From Cryobacterium sp. SO2 (lineage in GTDB: Bacteria > Actinomycetota > Actinomycetes > Actinomycetales > Microbacteriaceae), in contig NZ_CP117849.1 of assembly GCF_026151165.2 (NCBI RefSeq), forward strand, positions 2,480,001 to 2,544,000: a stretch of DNA of 64,000 bases, given 5' to 3'. A model generated the notes under the pieces. That model had not been told where the DNA came from. It saw nothing but the letters and a program-made list of their open reading frames with translations, and ran no database searches. Positions 8,871-15,770 of the stretch are shown here, one piece after another. The translations under genes were made by a program, and so were the position numbers. Position 1 is the first letter of the stretch. Every line of letters begins with the position of its first letter.

Positions 8871-9166
8871 ACATTACGCCACACGAGACACAGCCGGGAG
8901 ACGGGTCGCAAAACTGCCCCGGCGCCGGAAAGATACAGAGGCACATCGCGGCGGTCAGACGGCCCGCATCTTCGTACCATTTCCAGATGGCACTCAGCAT
9001 CTCCTGCCTTGGCGTTCACAACGCATTGTCCCCATGATGCAGCTCAGCGGATGAGCACTGGTGGTTCGTATTGAGGCCCGTTGAGGAGTTGAATTTCGTC
9101 TCGCTCGACGCCTGTATCCACGTAGCAGGCAACACCCGTAATCGTTGGTGCTGCACGGCCGGACCC
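8871..9166. other. Intergenic stretch between permease and IS256 element
   Basis: I see no convincing gene. The part next to 8871 must hold the permease promoter, which reads leftwards. I looked for a c-di-AMP (ydaO-type) riboswitch in the permease leader and could not find its conserved pieces. The right end abuts the IS256 inverted repeat. Confidence 0.4.
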
Positions 9167-9195
9167 GGTTACGTCCCTGTGAGTGGTGTGGTTTC
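9167..9195 (+). repeat. Left inverted repeat of the IS256 element
   Basis: The sequence GGTTACGTCCCTGTGAGTGG and the following nine bases match the reverse complement of the right end at 24 of 29 bases. Confidence 0.8.
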
Positions 9196-9285
9196 CGGCT
9201 CTTGAGCGTTGCTTCGTCAACGTGAAGAGCCACCGTGGGATGGTCAGTGAGTACCGATCAAAGAACTCACAAAGGACACCACACG

Positions 9286-10530
9286 ATGGCTCTAGACCAG
9301 TCTGCCCTGCTCGACCTGCTGGGAGAACTCAAACTCACCGACGTCACCGACCGAATCCGCGTCGCGACCGAAAAGCTCTACCAAGAACTCATCGATGCCG
9401 AAGCGACCGCGTTCATCGGCGCAGCCCCGTTCGAGCGCTCCGGGGACCGCACCACCCACCGCAACGGCGCCCGGTCCAGGACCCTGTCGACGACCGCCGG
9501 TGACCTCGACCTGAAGATCCCCAAGCTCCGCGCCGGGTCATTCTTCCCCGCCCTACTGGAACGGCGCCGCCGGGTCGATCAGGCGTTGTTCGCGGTCGTG
9601 ATGGAGGCCTACGTCCACGGCGTCTCAACCCGGAAAGTCGACGACCTGGTCAAAGCCCTCGGCGCTGATACCGGGATCTCCAAGTCCGAAGTGTCCCGGA
9701 TCTGCGCCGGCCTGGACACCGAGGTCGCCGAGTTCCGCGACCGCACCCTCGCCGCGCAGAACTTCCCCTACGTGTTCCTCGATGCGACCTACTACAAGGC
9801 CCGGGTCGGGCACCGGATCGTGTCCCAGGCCATCGTCGTCGCCGTCGGCGTTGCCGTCGACGGGCGCCGGGAAGTCCTGGGTTTCGACGTGGGCGACAGC
9901 GAGAACGAGGGCTTCTGGACGTCGTTCCTGCGGTCGCTGAAGACCCGCGGCCTCGACGGGGTCAAGCTAGTCATGTCTGACGCTCACACCGGCCTGAAGA
10001 AGGCCATCGGGACCGTGTTCCAAGGCGCCGGCTGGCAGCGCTGCCGGGTGCATTTCATGCGCAACGTCCTCGCGGTAATCCCGAAAGGATCGCAGGACAT
10101 GGTCGCCTCGATCATCCGCACCATCTTCGCCCAGCCCGACCGTGAACACATCGAGAAGCAGTTCCGCGAGGTCACCACGATGCTCGCCCGGTCGCACCCG
10201 AAGGTCGCGGCGATGCTCGTCGACGCGCAACCCGACCTGCTCGCCTTCGCCGCGTTCCCCAGACGGCACTGGCGCCAAATCTGGTCCACCAACCCGCTCG
10301 AACGGGTGAACAAAGAGATCAAACGCCGCACCGACGTCGTCGGCGTGTTCCCCAACGCCGCAGCCCTGCTGCGCCTGGCCGGGTCGGTCCTGATCGAGCA
10401 ACACGACGAGTGGGAAGCCGGCGAACGCCGCTACTTCTCCGAGTCATCCATGCTCAAGCTGGGCACCATGACCAACCCCATCGAGGTCATCGACGAGGCG
10501 GTGATCCTCCCCGAACTCGCCGCCGCCTAA
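9286..10530 (+). CDS. IS256-family (Mutator type) transposase
   Basis: The 414-aa transposase catalyses cut-and-paste/circle transposition of its element. It shows the family core: VFLDATYYKARVG with the first catalytic Asp, GVKLVMSDAHTGL with the second, and the C-terminal WSTNPLERVNKEIKRRTDVVG carrying the Glu. The ATG at 9286 (MALDQSALLDLLGELKL) fits family starts better than the upstream in-frame codon at 9235. The gene looks full length and intact. Confidence 0.95.
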   Translation: MALDQSALLDLLGELKLTDVTDRIRVATEKLYQELIDAEATAFIGAAPFERSGDRTTHRNGARSRTLSTTAGDLDLKIPKLRAGSFFPALLERRRRVDQALFAVVMEAYVHGVSTRKVDDLVKALGADTGISKSEVSRICAGLDTEVAEFRDRTLAAQNFPYVFLDATYYKARVGHRIVSQAIVVAVGVAVDGRREVLGFDVGDSENEGFWTSFLRSLKTRGLDGVKLVMSDAHTGLKKAIGTVFQGAGWQRCRVHFMRNVLAVIPKGSQDMVASIIRTIFAQPDREHIEKQFREVTTMLARSHPKVAAMLVDAQPDLLAFAAFPRRHWRQIWSTNPLERVNKEIKRRTDVVGVFPNAAALLRLAGSVLIEQHDEWEAGERRYFSESSMLKLGTMTNPIEVIDEAVILPELAAA

Positions 10531-10559
10531 GCTAGAACAACTGACCCGCACGGTGTTGA

Positions 10560-10588
10560 GAAACTCCACCACTCAGCGGGACGTGACC
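10560..10588 (-). repeat. Right inverted repeat of the IS256 element
   Basis: The sequence GAAACTCCACCACTCAGCGG and the following nine bases form the partner of the left repeat. It starts 29 bases after the transposase stop codon. Confidence 0.8.
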
Positions 10589-10833
10589 TCGATGAATGGC
10601 TGCTCGACCAGCCGGACGACAACACCCGCAGCATGCTCCTCGAACTCCTGGAGCGCCGCTACGACACCACCTTGACCGTGTTCTGCACCCAGTACGCCAA
10701 GAAGGACTGGCATCAGCGCCTGGGCTCCGGCGTTCACGCCGACGCAATCATGGACCGCATCGTGCACCGCACGATCTGGATCGAGACCGGCGGCACCAAC
10801 AAGCGCGAACACACCGCGGACAACGCGGCGTGA
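10589..10833 (+). pseudogene. istB: 3' fragment of istB (IS21 helper ATPase)
   Basis: The open frame gives about 80 residues ending in REHTADNAA, with LDEWLLDQPDDNTRSMLLELLERRYDTT and an FCTQY..KDWHQRLGS...DAIMDRIVHRTIWIE pattern. This is the C-terminal half of IstB, the AAA+ helper of IS21 transposases. The Walker-containing N-terminal part and istA are missing. The fragment begins at the edge of the IS256 right repeat. Confidence 0.85.
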
Positions 10834-10862
10834 CCCACGCCGGTGAGCGCGAGCTGAACCGC

Positions 10863-10938
10863 TGGCGCTCACCGGCAATACTCAGTGGCGCTGAAGCCCA
10901 ATATTCAGTGGCGCTCAACCGCAATAACTGGTGGCGCT
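10863..10938 (+). repeat. Four 23-bp terminal repeats of an IS21-type element
   Basis: The core TGGCGCT occurs at 10863, 10886, 10909 and 10932, exactly 23 bp apart. The parts between resemble CAACCGCAATATTCAG. Multiple terminal repeats that bind the transposase are typical for IS21 ends. They follow the istB fragment directly and run up to the point where the HNH gene is cut. Confidence 0.8.
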
Positions 10939-10953
10939 CAAGGGGTCAAATAC

Positions 10954-11232
10954 TCACTCGGATAGGTGGGACTCTGCCGTGTCTGTGGCGGCGTGCACAC
11001 AGATAGGCACGTCGCATGAGTGCAGCAGTAGAACCGATGACGGGAGCGCCGTTCCGGTCGCGAGCTGGCAGGCAAAACGTTGGGGCCGTATGACCTTTTG
11101 GCCGTCGCCGTCTTTGGTCCAGAAGCGGCCGTAGCCGTCATTGGCAATTGCGCCCGTCCATATCCAGCAGTCATCGGCGGTGGGTCCTTTGACGACGTGG
11201 GACCAGAACCGTTCCGGCTCCGTGGCTTTCAC
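10954..11232 (-). pseudogene. HNH endonuclease, C-terminally truncated by the IS21 end
   Basis: The 92-aa frame starts with ERFWSHVVKG...DDCWIWTGAIANDGYGRFW, the standard opening of phage and plasmid HNH nucleases, and goes on to LLHSCDVPICVHA. The usual HL..GT..(E/D)N tail is missing. The frame ends four residues after SHL, where the IS21 terminal repeats begin. The second His and Asn of the HNH site are therefore lost, and the protein is probably inactive. It was likely the last gene of the hicA operon. Confidence 0.75.
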
Positions 11233-11255
11233 TTCTCCCCCTTCGCGAGCTGGAC

Positions 11256-11642
11256 CTAAACCGTCTCTTTCACTTCATCGAACCAGCGCACAACACCGTT
11301 AGTGTTATGGGCCTTGAGGAGTAAATTCGCTGTTGCCATAGCCTTTGCCGTGGCGGTCCGGAGCGAGACCGATACTGTCCCAGTAGTCCCTGCGGCGGGT
11401 TGTCCTGGGATACCGCGCTCGTCCTCACCGTCGTAGTGCCTGCCGTCTACCGCGGCACAGTGCCACGCATCCAACTGCGCATAAACCTGGCCTAACGCCG
11501 CCTGGGCATCGGCCAGCGCTCCCAGCAGCTCGTAGGAATCTGAGGGGCGCGGAACTGTGCGCGTCGAGTGCGCGAGCGTTCGGGCGGCCTCGGCCAGCTC
11601 GTTAGCGATTTCGGGCTGTCGACCTTCTTCGTTCACTGCCAT
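11256..11642 (-). CDS. Hypothetical protein in the HicAB-like operon
   Basis: The 128-aa protein is mostly alpha-helical and Ala-rich, with no known motif. It lies 23 bp downstream of the HicB-like gene and 23 bp upstream of the HNH remnant, so it belongs to the same transcript. An AGGAG-like site precedes its ATG. Function unknown. Confidence 0.6.
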   Translation of the reverse strand: MAVNEEGRQPEIANELAEAARTLAHSTRTVPRPSDSYELLGALADAQAALGQVYAQLDAWHCAAVDGRHYDGEDERGIPGQPAAGTTGTVSVSLRTATAKAMATANLLLKAHNTNGVVRWFDEVKETV

Positions 11643-11665
11643 TGAGTCTCCTGGTCGTTGGGGTT

Positions 11666-12091
11666 CTAGTGGGTGAGCTGGCTAATGCGCTGCGGTGAGA
11701 GGCCGAGAATCCGGGCGGTGTCGGCCTGGCTGAGGCCGTCTGCGGTGAGGGCCTTAACTGCTTCGCGGTTGAGCCTGGCCGCTTCCGCGACGGCGGCCCG
11801 GGCGTCTTCCTCGTTCTTCTTCGCGAGCGTCCACAGCTCGGCAGCGTGCGGCGGAATTTCTACTGTCACCTGAACCTCGATTTGGTTCTCGTCCACGTCG
11901 AGCCACACTGCGGCAATGTCGCGGGCGGCGGCGTCAATGTCTTTGACGCTGCGTGCCTGCCCGATCGCCGTGATGCGTGTGTCTCCCCCTCGGGGTGATG
12001 GTGAGGTGAGTTCGGGGATTTCGATGGTCCACCATTTGCCGTCTCGGTAGGCGCGTCCCGTTAGGGTTCGCGTCGTCGTTGTCGTGCTCAT
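11666..12091 (-). CDS. HicB-like antitoxin with C-terminal helix-turn-helix
   Basis: The 141-aa protein has an N-terminal RNase H-like HicB fold (about residues 8-65: YRDGKWWTIEIPEL and later the helix SVKDIDAAARDIAAVW). A charged linker helix follows, then a helix-turn-helix near residues 118-139 (GLSQADTARILGLSPQRIS). HicB proteins bind HicA and repress their own promoter. Its start overlaps the previous stop as ATGA. The DNA-binding domain fits the perfect inverted repeat in the operon promoter. Confidence 0.7.
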   Translation of the reverse strand: MSTTTTTRTLTGRAYRDGKWWTIEIPELTSPSPRGGDTRITAIGQARSVKDIDAAARDIAAVWLDVDENQIEVQVTVEIPPHAAELWTLAKKNEEDARAAVAEAARLNREAVKALTADGLSQADTARILGLSPQRISQLTH

Positions 12092-12336
12092 GAGATTGCC
12101 TTTCCTGCTTCGATCAACTGTCGTTCTACGTCTTCTAGCAGGCTCTCCGCCGTCACAGCTATCTCGTTCAAATCGTCTACTCGGAACTGATTTGGCTGCT
12201 CGTTCTGCTCCTCGTCGGCGGCGTCTGCGCGGGCGACTTCGGCGTAGCCGCTGAGGGCGAGCGTGAGAACGCTATATGCGCGGTCCTCGGTGAGGTCCAA
12301 CACGACGGGGAACGGCTTTCGCTGCTCGGTGGCCAT
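12088..12336 (-). CDS. 82-aa acidic protein between hicA and the hicB-like gene
   Basis: I take the ATG at 12336, nine bases after the hicA stop, rather than the longer frame that runs into hicA. The protein starts MATEQRKPFPVVLDLTEDRA and is rich in Ala, Glu and Asp, with two predicted helices. I recognise no family. Canonical hicAB operons have only two genes, so an extra gene here is unusual. Confidence 0.6.
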   Translation of the reverse strand: MATEQRKPFPVVLDLTEDRAYSVLTLALSGYAEVARADAADEEQNEQPNQFRVDDLNEIAVTAESLLEDVERQLIEAGKAIS

Positions 12337-12344
12337 GGCCTGTC

Positions 12345-12554
12345 CTACTTCCAGTTCTGGGGGGTGTTCGAGAATACGTCGGTGATCTGTCGCACAACTC
12401 CCGCTGACAGTTCCTTGTGACCCGGGATGGTGATGGTCTGAGTTTCGTCCTCGGAGGCCCAAATCTGGTGGCCACCCTTGCCGGGCCGGAGGAAAAACCA
12501 GCCCTGCGAGCGAAGGAACTTCGTCACGTCCCGGTATTTCTGCGGCTTCGTCAT
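12345..12554 (-). CDS. hicA: HicA-family mRNA interferase toxin
   Basis: The 69-aa protein has the compact double-stranded RNA-binding-like HicA fold: a first helix (YRDVTKFLRSQGW), then strands with the catalytic His at residue 29 in GKGGHQIW, then ITIPGHKELSAGVVRQI. It is an mRNA-cleaving toxin in known systems. The start codon lies only seven bases from a good -10 box, so the mRNA is probably leaderless. Confidence 0.88.
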   Translation of the reverse strand: MTKPQKYRDVTKFLRSQGWFFLRPGKGGHQIWASEDETQTITIPGHKELSAGVVRQITDVFSNTPQNWK

Positions 12555-12560
12555 AATACT

Positions 12561-12601
12561 AGTCTAGTCCCCCCTAGTGTGCAATGTCAAGGGGGGACTA
12601 G
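12561..12601 (-). promoter_or_regulatory. hicA promoter overlapping a perfect 12-bp inverted repeat
   Basis: On the minus strand a TTGACA -35 box (12585-12590) and a TAGACT -10 box (12561-12566) are separated by 18 bases. The arms CTAGTCCCCCCT (12564-12575) and AGGGGGGACTAG (12590-12601) form a perfect inverted repeat around the spacer. This fits an autorepressor operator, probably for the HicB-like protein. Confidence 0.7.
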
Positions 12602-12657
12602 ATGTTTAGCGGTGGTGCTGGTCGCCCTCGTCGTCGTCGGTAGCGAACATCGAGGCC

Positions 12658-12816
12658 GTGATCGCGCGCATCCCAGTCGTGGGGATCCTCCTTGACGAAT
12701 CTCCGCACGACATCGCTCCGGCAACCTTCTTCGAAAAGATGATCACCCGCGTCCTCAACAACACCCCGGTGGACTTCCATGAACCCGCGAGAGAACTTCG
12801 AAACACCGCCGCCTAA
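12658..12816 (+). pseudogene. Possible 3' remnant of an unknown gene (52 codons)
   Basis: A frame with good codon usage ends ...FEKMITRVLNNTPVDFHEP and ten further residues before TAA. It reads like the C-terminal end of a larger protein. The frame is open a little further upstream but has no credible start with a ribosome binding site. I cannot name the family. Confidence 0.3.
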
Positions 12817-12855
12817 CAGGCCACATCCAAATTAACGCCCGGCTATGGTGCCAGC

Positions 12856-12981
12856 ATGGAACCGGACTCCCTGGGCGCTCCCCCGAACTGCGAGCGATGC
12901 CCAGTCCCGATGCTGGACGCGGGGTCGCCGGCCAACCCGTTCTGGCGGTGCCCGTCGTGCAAGCTGGTGCGCCTGGTCTAG
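12856..12981 (+). CDS. 41-aa zinc-ribbon-like mini-protein
   Basis: The frame starts MEPDSLGAPPNCERCPVPML and ends FWRCPSCKLVRLV. Two CxxC knuckles (Cys12/15 and Cys32/35) are separated by 16 residues, which is a zinc ribbon. The frame is short but the motif pair is unlikely by chance. Function unknown; such proteins often act in DNA or RNA binding. Confidence 0.5.
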   Translation: MEPDSLGAPPNCERCPVPMLDAGSPANPFWRCPSCKLVRLV

Positions 12982-13023
12982 CTTTCGACCGAGCCCGCTG
13001 GTGGCAGATGATGAGGCGATGAA

Positions 13024-13394
13024 CTAGGACCTGGCACACCGCACGCGGGGCGCTAGGGGAATCGAATGTATTTGGCAGCTGGTGCTGGGACCTTGGGTTG
13101 AGTGTGCTTCGGGAACGATAGTCATGCCGTCGGGTGTGTCTGCGGTGCGGGCCAGCGCTTCAAGCCACTCGAAATTGAGAGTCGCCTTCCGGCTGTTGGT
13201 GAATGTGTAATACAACGAAGCGCCCGGATGTATCCAGATCACGTTCCGGCCCGCGCCCCCTGCAAATTGTCCTTCCACGACAGATAAAACCTGTCATGGC
13301 GCTCAAATCTTCTTGCGATGACGGCCTGAATATGAGATATGGTTCGGTCATCGAAGTAGACCTTCAGGTTTGAGTTATACGTCAACCGGCCCAT
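13024..13394 (-). pseudogene. DUF7882-type protein, frameshifted copy
   Basis: The ATG at 13394 opens a frame (MGRLTYNSNLKVYFDDRTIS...) that matches the N-terminal half of the intact copy at 15771-16112. After SWKDNLQG the homology moves to another frame (GRNVIWIHPGASLYYTF...ALARTADTPDGMTIVPE). The change lies in the run of Gs near 13255-13262. Proteins of this family (about 110 aa, unknown function) occur in several copies in Microbacteriaceae genomes. A one-base sequencing error is possible. Confidence 0.7.
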
Positions 13395-13572
13395 CTCGAT
13401 GCCTCATTAGTTCGATACACCAACGGGTTCACCCCACGCGATTGGTAACACTCGACAATGCCCAGACCCTATCCCGCGCGCTCCACGCCCACGCCCCGTC
13501 TCGGCGAAGGGCGTCCAAGTTGCAATGTCGGTCAACCTACCGTGGTCATGTTTCCGGGAATAGGTTGTCTTC

Positions 13573-13986
13573 ATGTGTGACGCTGACATGAGTGGCGCTC
13601 TGTTCCGTCAACAAATTCGGACCTGCGAAGAGGCATATTTCGCCCTTGTCGTTGTCAGTGACGACTGCGCCGATAGGTGCGTGGCCGTTCACGGCGACGG
13701 AGAAAGCACGGCCTGTTTTCTCGCCAACCTGGACTGCGTCGAGATCGGGAATGTTGCAGTCAAAGTGCTGTCTTGGACGACAAGTGGCCACCGAGCCGCA
13801 GCCATTGCGATACTGGATGCCTGCATCGAGGCCTGTGCTGAGTCTTCGGTAACGTGCGAACGGATGGCACAGCTCTACAGCCCCTGGATTTCGTGTGCTG
13901 CGGCATGCCAACGACTCAAAATTGCGTGCGTCGAGCTCTTGCTGAGCTTGACCGGCTCATTGCCCGTTGGAGAGAACCCTTCGTAG
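13573..13986 (+). CDS. Cys-rich helical protein, possibly a four-helix copper-binding type
   Basis: The 137-aa protein has about twelve cysteines, mostly in helix-compatible spacings: LDACIEACAESSVTCERMA and then WISCAAACQRLKIACVELL. This resembles the DUF326/Csp-like four-helix-bundle proteins that hold Cu(I) inside. The N-terminal half is less typical. There is no signal peptide, so it would be cytosolic. A complementary frame on the other strand (13546-13911) looks like a shadow. Metal binding is inferred from pattern only. Confidence 0.5.
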   Translation: MCDADMSGALFRQQIRTCEEAYFALVVVSDDCADRCVAVHGDGESTACFLANLDCVEIGNVAVKVLSWTTSGHRAAAIAILDACIEACAESSVTCERMAQLYSPWISCAAACQRLKIACVELLLSLTGSLPVGENPS

Positions 13987-14004
13987 GCCACTAAACGAAG
14001 GGTT
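13975..14004 (+). terminator. Terminator hairpin after the Cys-rich gene
   Basis: AACCCTTCGT (13975-13984) pairs perfectly with ACGAAGGGTT (13995-14004) around a 10-base loop. The stop codon of the gene overlaps the end of the left arm. Confidence 0.7.
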
Positions 14005-14023
14005 GTATCTAGTTCTTAGGGTG

Positions 14024-14401
14024 TTAAGGCAATGGGAGTCTTTTGCCGGCTAGCACTTCCGCGGCGACTTGATCGACTGTGGATTCGGTGGCGGCCGCCT
14101 GGGCGACCAACCGGCAGAGCGCCTCATCAGCACTCACGTTGGTCTGCGCGATGATCATCCCAGTCGCCTGGTGCACCTGAGGATTATGCCAGCTGGCGGC
14201 AGTCCGAATGCCCTCACTGATCTTGACAGCCATGTCTTCCCAATCTCGACTTCCCCGGATGAGAACCGGGGGCGGCCCCATTCTCGAATGAACACTTGAG
14301 CAGGTCAAGTAGATATCCGAGATAAACTCAGGGAACGGCTGGAATGACGGTGTGCACTCGTTCCCGGGCGAAGCCTCTCGAGCATCATCAAGGTAAATCA
14401 A
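14024..14401 (-). CDS. ANTAR-domain protein, possibly a truncated regulator
   Basis: The C-terminal 55 residues (NPQVHQATGMIIAQTNVSAD then EALCRLVAQAAATESTVDQV) are an ANTAR domain, which binds paired hexaloops in nascent RNA and acts as an antiterminator. The N-terminal part of the 125-aa frame is not the usual GAF or receiver domain and may not be translated. MAVKISEG near residue 57 is another possible start. A second copy of the domain stands alone at 15113-15319. Confidence 0.6.
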   Translation of the reverse strand: MIYLDDAREASPGNECTPSFQPFPEFISDIYLTCSSVHSRMGPPPVLIRGSRDWEDMAVKISEGIRTAASWHNPQVHQATGMIIAQTNVSADEALCRLVAQAAATESTVDQVAAEVLAGKRLPLP

Positions 14402-15112
14402 CGCGTCCGGTCACAAAGCGTTAACAGACCTGGCTGCTTCCTTTCCTACGCCTGGAGGTGGGAATTCTGATCGGGAATCTCAACGGGTGCAGGCTGGCAT
14501 CATCGGCCGCACCGAAGAACAGATGAGAGAGTAGGAAGCGTACCCGCCGGTCATCACCGACGAGGAGATATCGAACATATACCGGTTCTTCGAACATTAC
14601 TAAGCGACACCCACCCACAGATGGGCGTCGTTAACTTCTAGCGCGGTGCGGTCGTTCCGCTTAGGACGACGAGTCGTCGGTGCCTTGGTTGTTTTCCTGC
14701 TGGGCGAGTTCGGCTCGATCCGCGGCGGACGCTTCGCGGTCGGTCCTCGCGTGAGAGCGATCCACTGCTGCCGCTCGGCGTTCTCCCGGACCGGAATACG
14801 TTTCGCTGGTGTCGAGAAAGGCTTGGAGGTCGGCGGCTTCTGCGCGCCTGCACAGACCTCCAAGCCGCCCTATTCGTCCCCTAGAGGATGGTTCCGCGGC
14901 CACTGCCGCGTGGCTTACTCTGTGGGCCGGCGTCCGCTTTTCAAGCAGATATTCTGCCGGTAGCAGGCTGAGTGCAGGACGAGCGGGCGCGGTTCTGACA
15001 GGACCTTCATGCCTGCCTGGTGATACTTCGCGGTTTCCTTGACCTCTTTTCGGGTGACGTCTAAGACTAGAGTCGGGCCTCACAACCAAGTGGGGCAGAA
15101 AGCAGACACACC
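14402..15112. other. Gene-poor stretch with remnants
   Basis: No intact gene is convincing. Positions 14966-15036 are a clear nucleotide match to 15797-15866, the 3' part of the intact DUF7882-type gene, and form a minus-strand remnant. A minus frame near 14661-14850 ends with ASAADRAELAQQENNQGTDD, a low-complexity tail seen at the end of some actinobacterial regulators, and may be another remnant. Confidence 0.45.
14966..15036 (-). pseudogene. 3' remnant of a DUF7882-type gene
   Basis: The minus strand reads GMKVLSEPRPLVLHSA, nearly the same as GMTVLLEPRPLVLHST of the intact copy. The nucleotide similarity is confined to about 70 bases, so only the tail of the gene survives. Confidence 0.65.
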
Positions 15113-15319
15113 GTGACCGATGAGGCCCAAAAACAGTTCGAAAAATCTCCCAGTTGGGATAACCCTCAGGTGCATCAAGCGACCGGCGTTATCGTGGCGC
15201 AAACCAATGCCTCCCCCAACGAGGCGCTAGGCCGCCTGATCGGGTATGCGGAATCGACGGATGCCTCTGTAGATCAAGTAGCGGCCGATATCCTCGCCTA
15301 CAAGATCGCGTTCACCTAA
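15113..15319 (+). CDS. Stand-alone ANTAR-domain mini-protein (68 aa)
   Basis: A GTG-started 68-aa protein consists almost wholly of an ANTAR domain (NPQVHQATGVIVAQTNASPN, EALGRLIGYAESTDASVDQV). It is about 60 percent identical by eye to the domain at 14024-14401. ANTAR proteins normally carry a sensor domain, so a lone domain is unusual. It may act as a constitutive or competing RNA-binding module. Confidence 0.65.
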   Translation: MTDEAQKQFEKSPSWDNPQVHQATGVIVAQTNASPNEALGRLIGYAESTDASVDQVAADILAYKIAFT

Positions 15320-15404
15320 GCGCTCAACCGCCTATCGGCGGGCACCACAGACAGGTGCTCTCTTCCTTCAGCCCAGCGAGGAAGTCTCCGAACAACTAAG
15401 GGCC

Positions 15405-15674
15405 CTACGCCCTATCCAGTTCATCGGCCGCTGCCCGAAAAGCCTGAGCGAGGTTTCTGTGCTCGCCTTCCCCGGAAAGCTGAATCGTAAATTCTCTAGC
15501 CGAGTCGAAATCTCGAATCTTCTCACCCAACCAAATGTTGCCTGCCCCCACGTCGAAACGCACCGAAGAACTCCCAGAGTTCCCATTCAGCGCGGAATTG
15601 CGGGTCACAACCACATCCAACTCCGCAAACCCAGGAAAGCTGAACTGCATTGTTCGGGGATAGTCATTACTCAT
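15405..15674 (-). CDS. Small hypothetical protein (89 aa)
   Basis: The product starts MSNDYPRTMQFSFPGFAELD and appears beta-rich at first, then helical (NLAQAFRAAADELDRA). No motif or signal is recognised. Codon usage is acceptable, and it lies in the same direction as the DUF7882-type gene upstream. Confidence 0.5.
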   Translation of the reverse strand: MSNDYPRTMQFSFPGFAELDVVVTRNSALNGNSGSSSVRFDVGAGNIWLGEKIRDFDSAREFTIQLSGEGEHRNLAQAFRAAADELDRA

Positions 15675-15770
15675 GGAGAGAGCATGGCATCTTCAAAGCG
15701 TGCTCGTTGGGCGGCTCGCCTAACGGCTGCTTCGGCTGTCGTTGGCTCTATTAGGTCCGGCGTACGCGAA

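Larger units (their letters stand above)
9167..10588 (+). mobile_element. IS256-family insertion sequence
   Basis: The element is bounded by imperfect inverted repeats at 9167-9195 and 10560-10588, which match at 24 of 29 positions. It contains one Mutator-type transposase gene. The flanks show no direct repeat of the 8-9 bp expected from clean IS256 insertion. The right flank is the 3' part of an istB gene whose left part is absent, so the copy has probably taken part in an adjacent deletion. Confidence 0.88.

Noticed and set aside
8871..9166. c-di-AMP riboswitch in the leader of the APC permease
   Set aside because: I could not find the conserved ydaO-type sequence blocks, so no riboswitch is claimed.
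9159..10596. Target-site duplication flanking IS256
   Set aside because: The eight bases on each side of the inverted repeats differ, so no duplication is claimed.
10863..10938. Evenly spaced repeats as a CRISPR array
   Set aside because: The units are contiguous 23-bp repeats without unique spacers and lie at an IS21 end after istB. No cas gene is present.
13546..13911. Minus-strand frame of 121 codons as a gene
   Set aside because: The plus-strand frame has an ordered Cys pattern and a terminator directly after its stop. The minus frame lacks both.
14600..15089. Overlapping minus-strand frames of 87 and 142 codons as genes
   Set aside because: Their N-terminal parts cover the DUF7882 remnant in a wrong frame and have no ribosome binding site. 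Only the tail of one looks protein-like.
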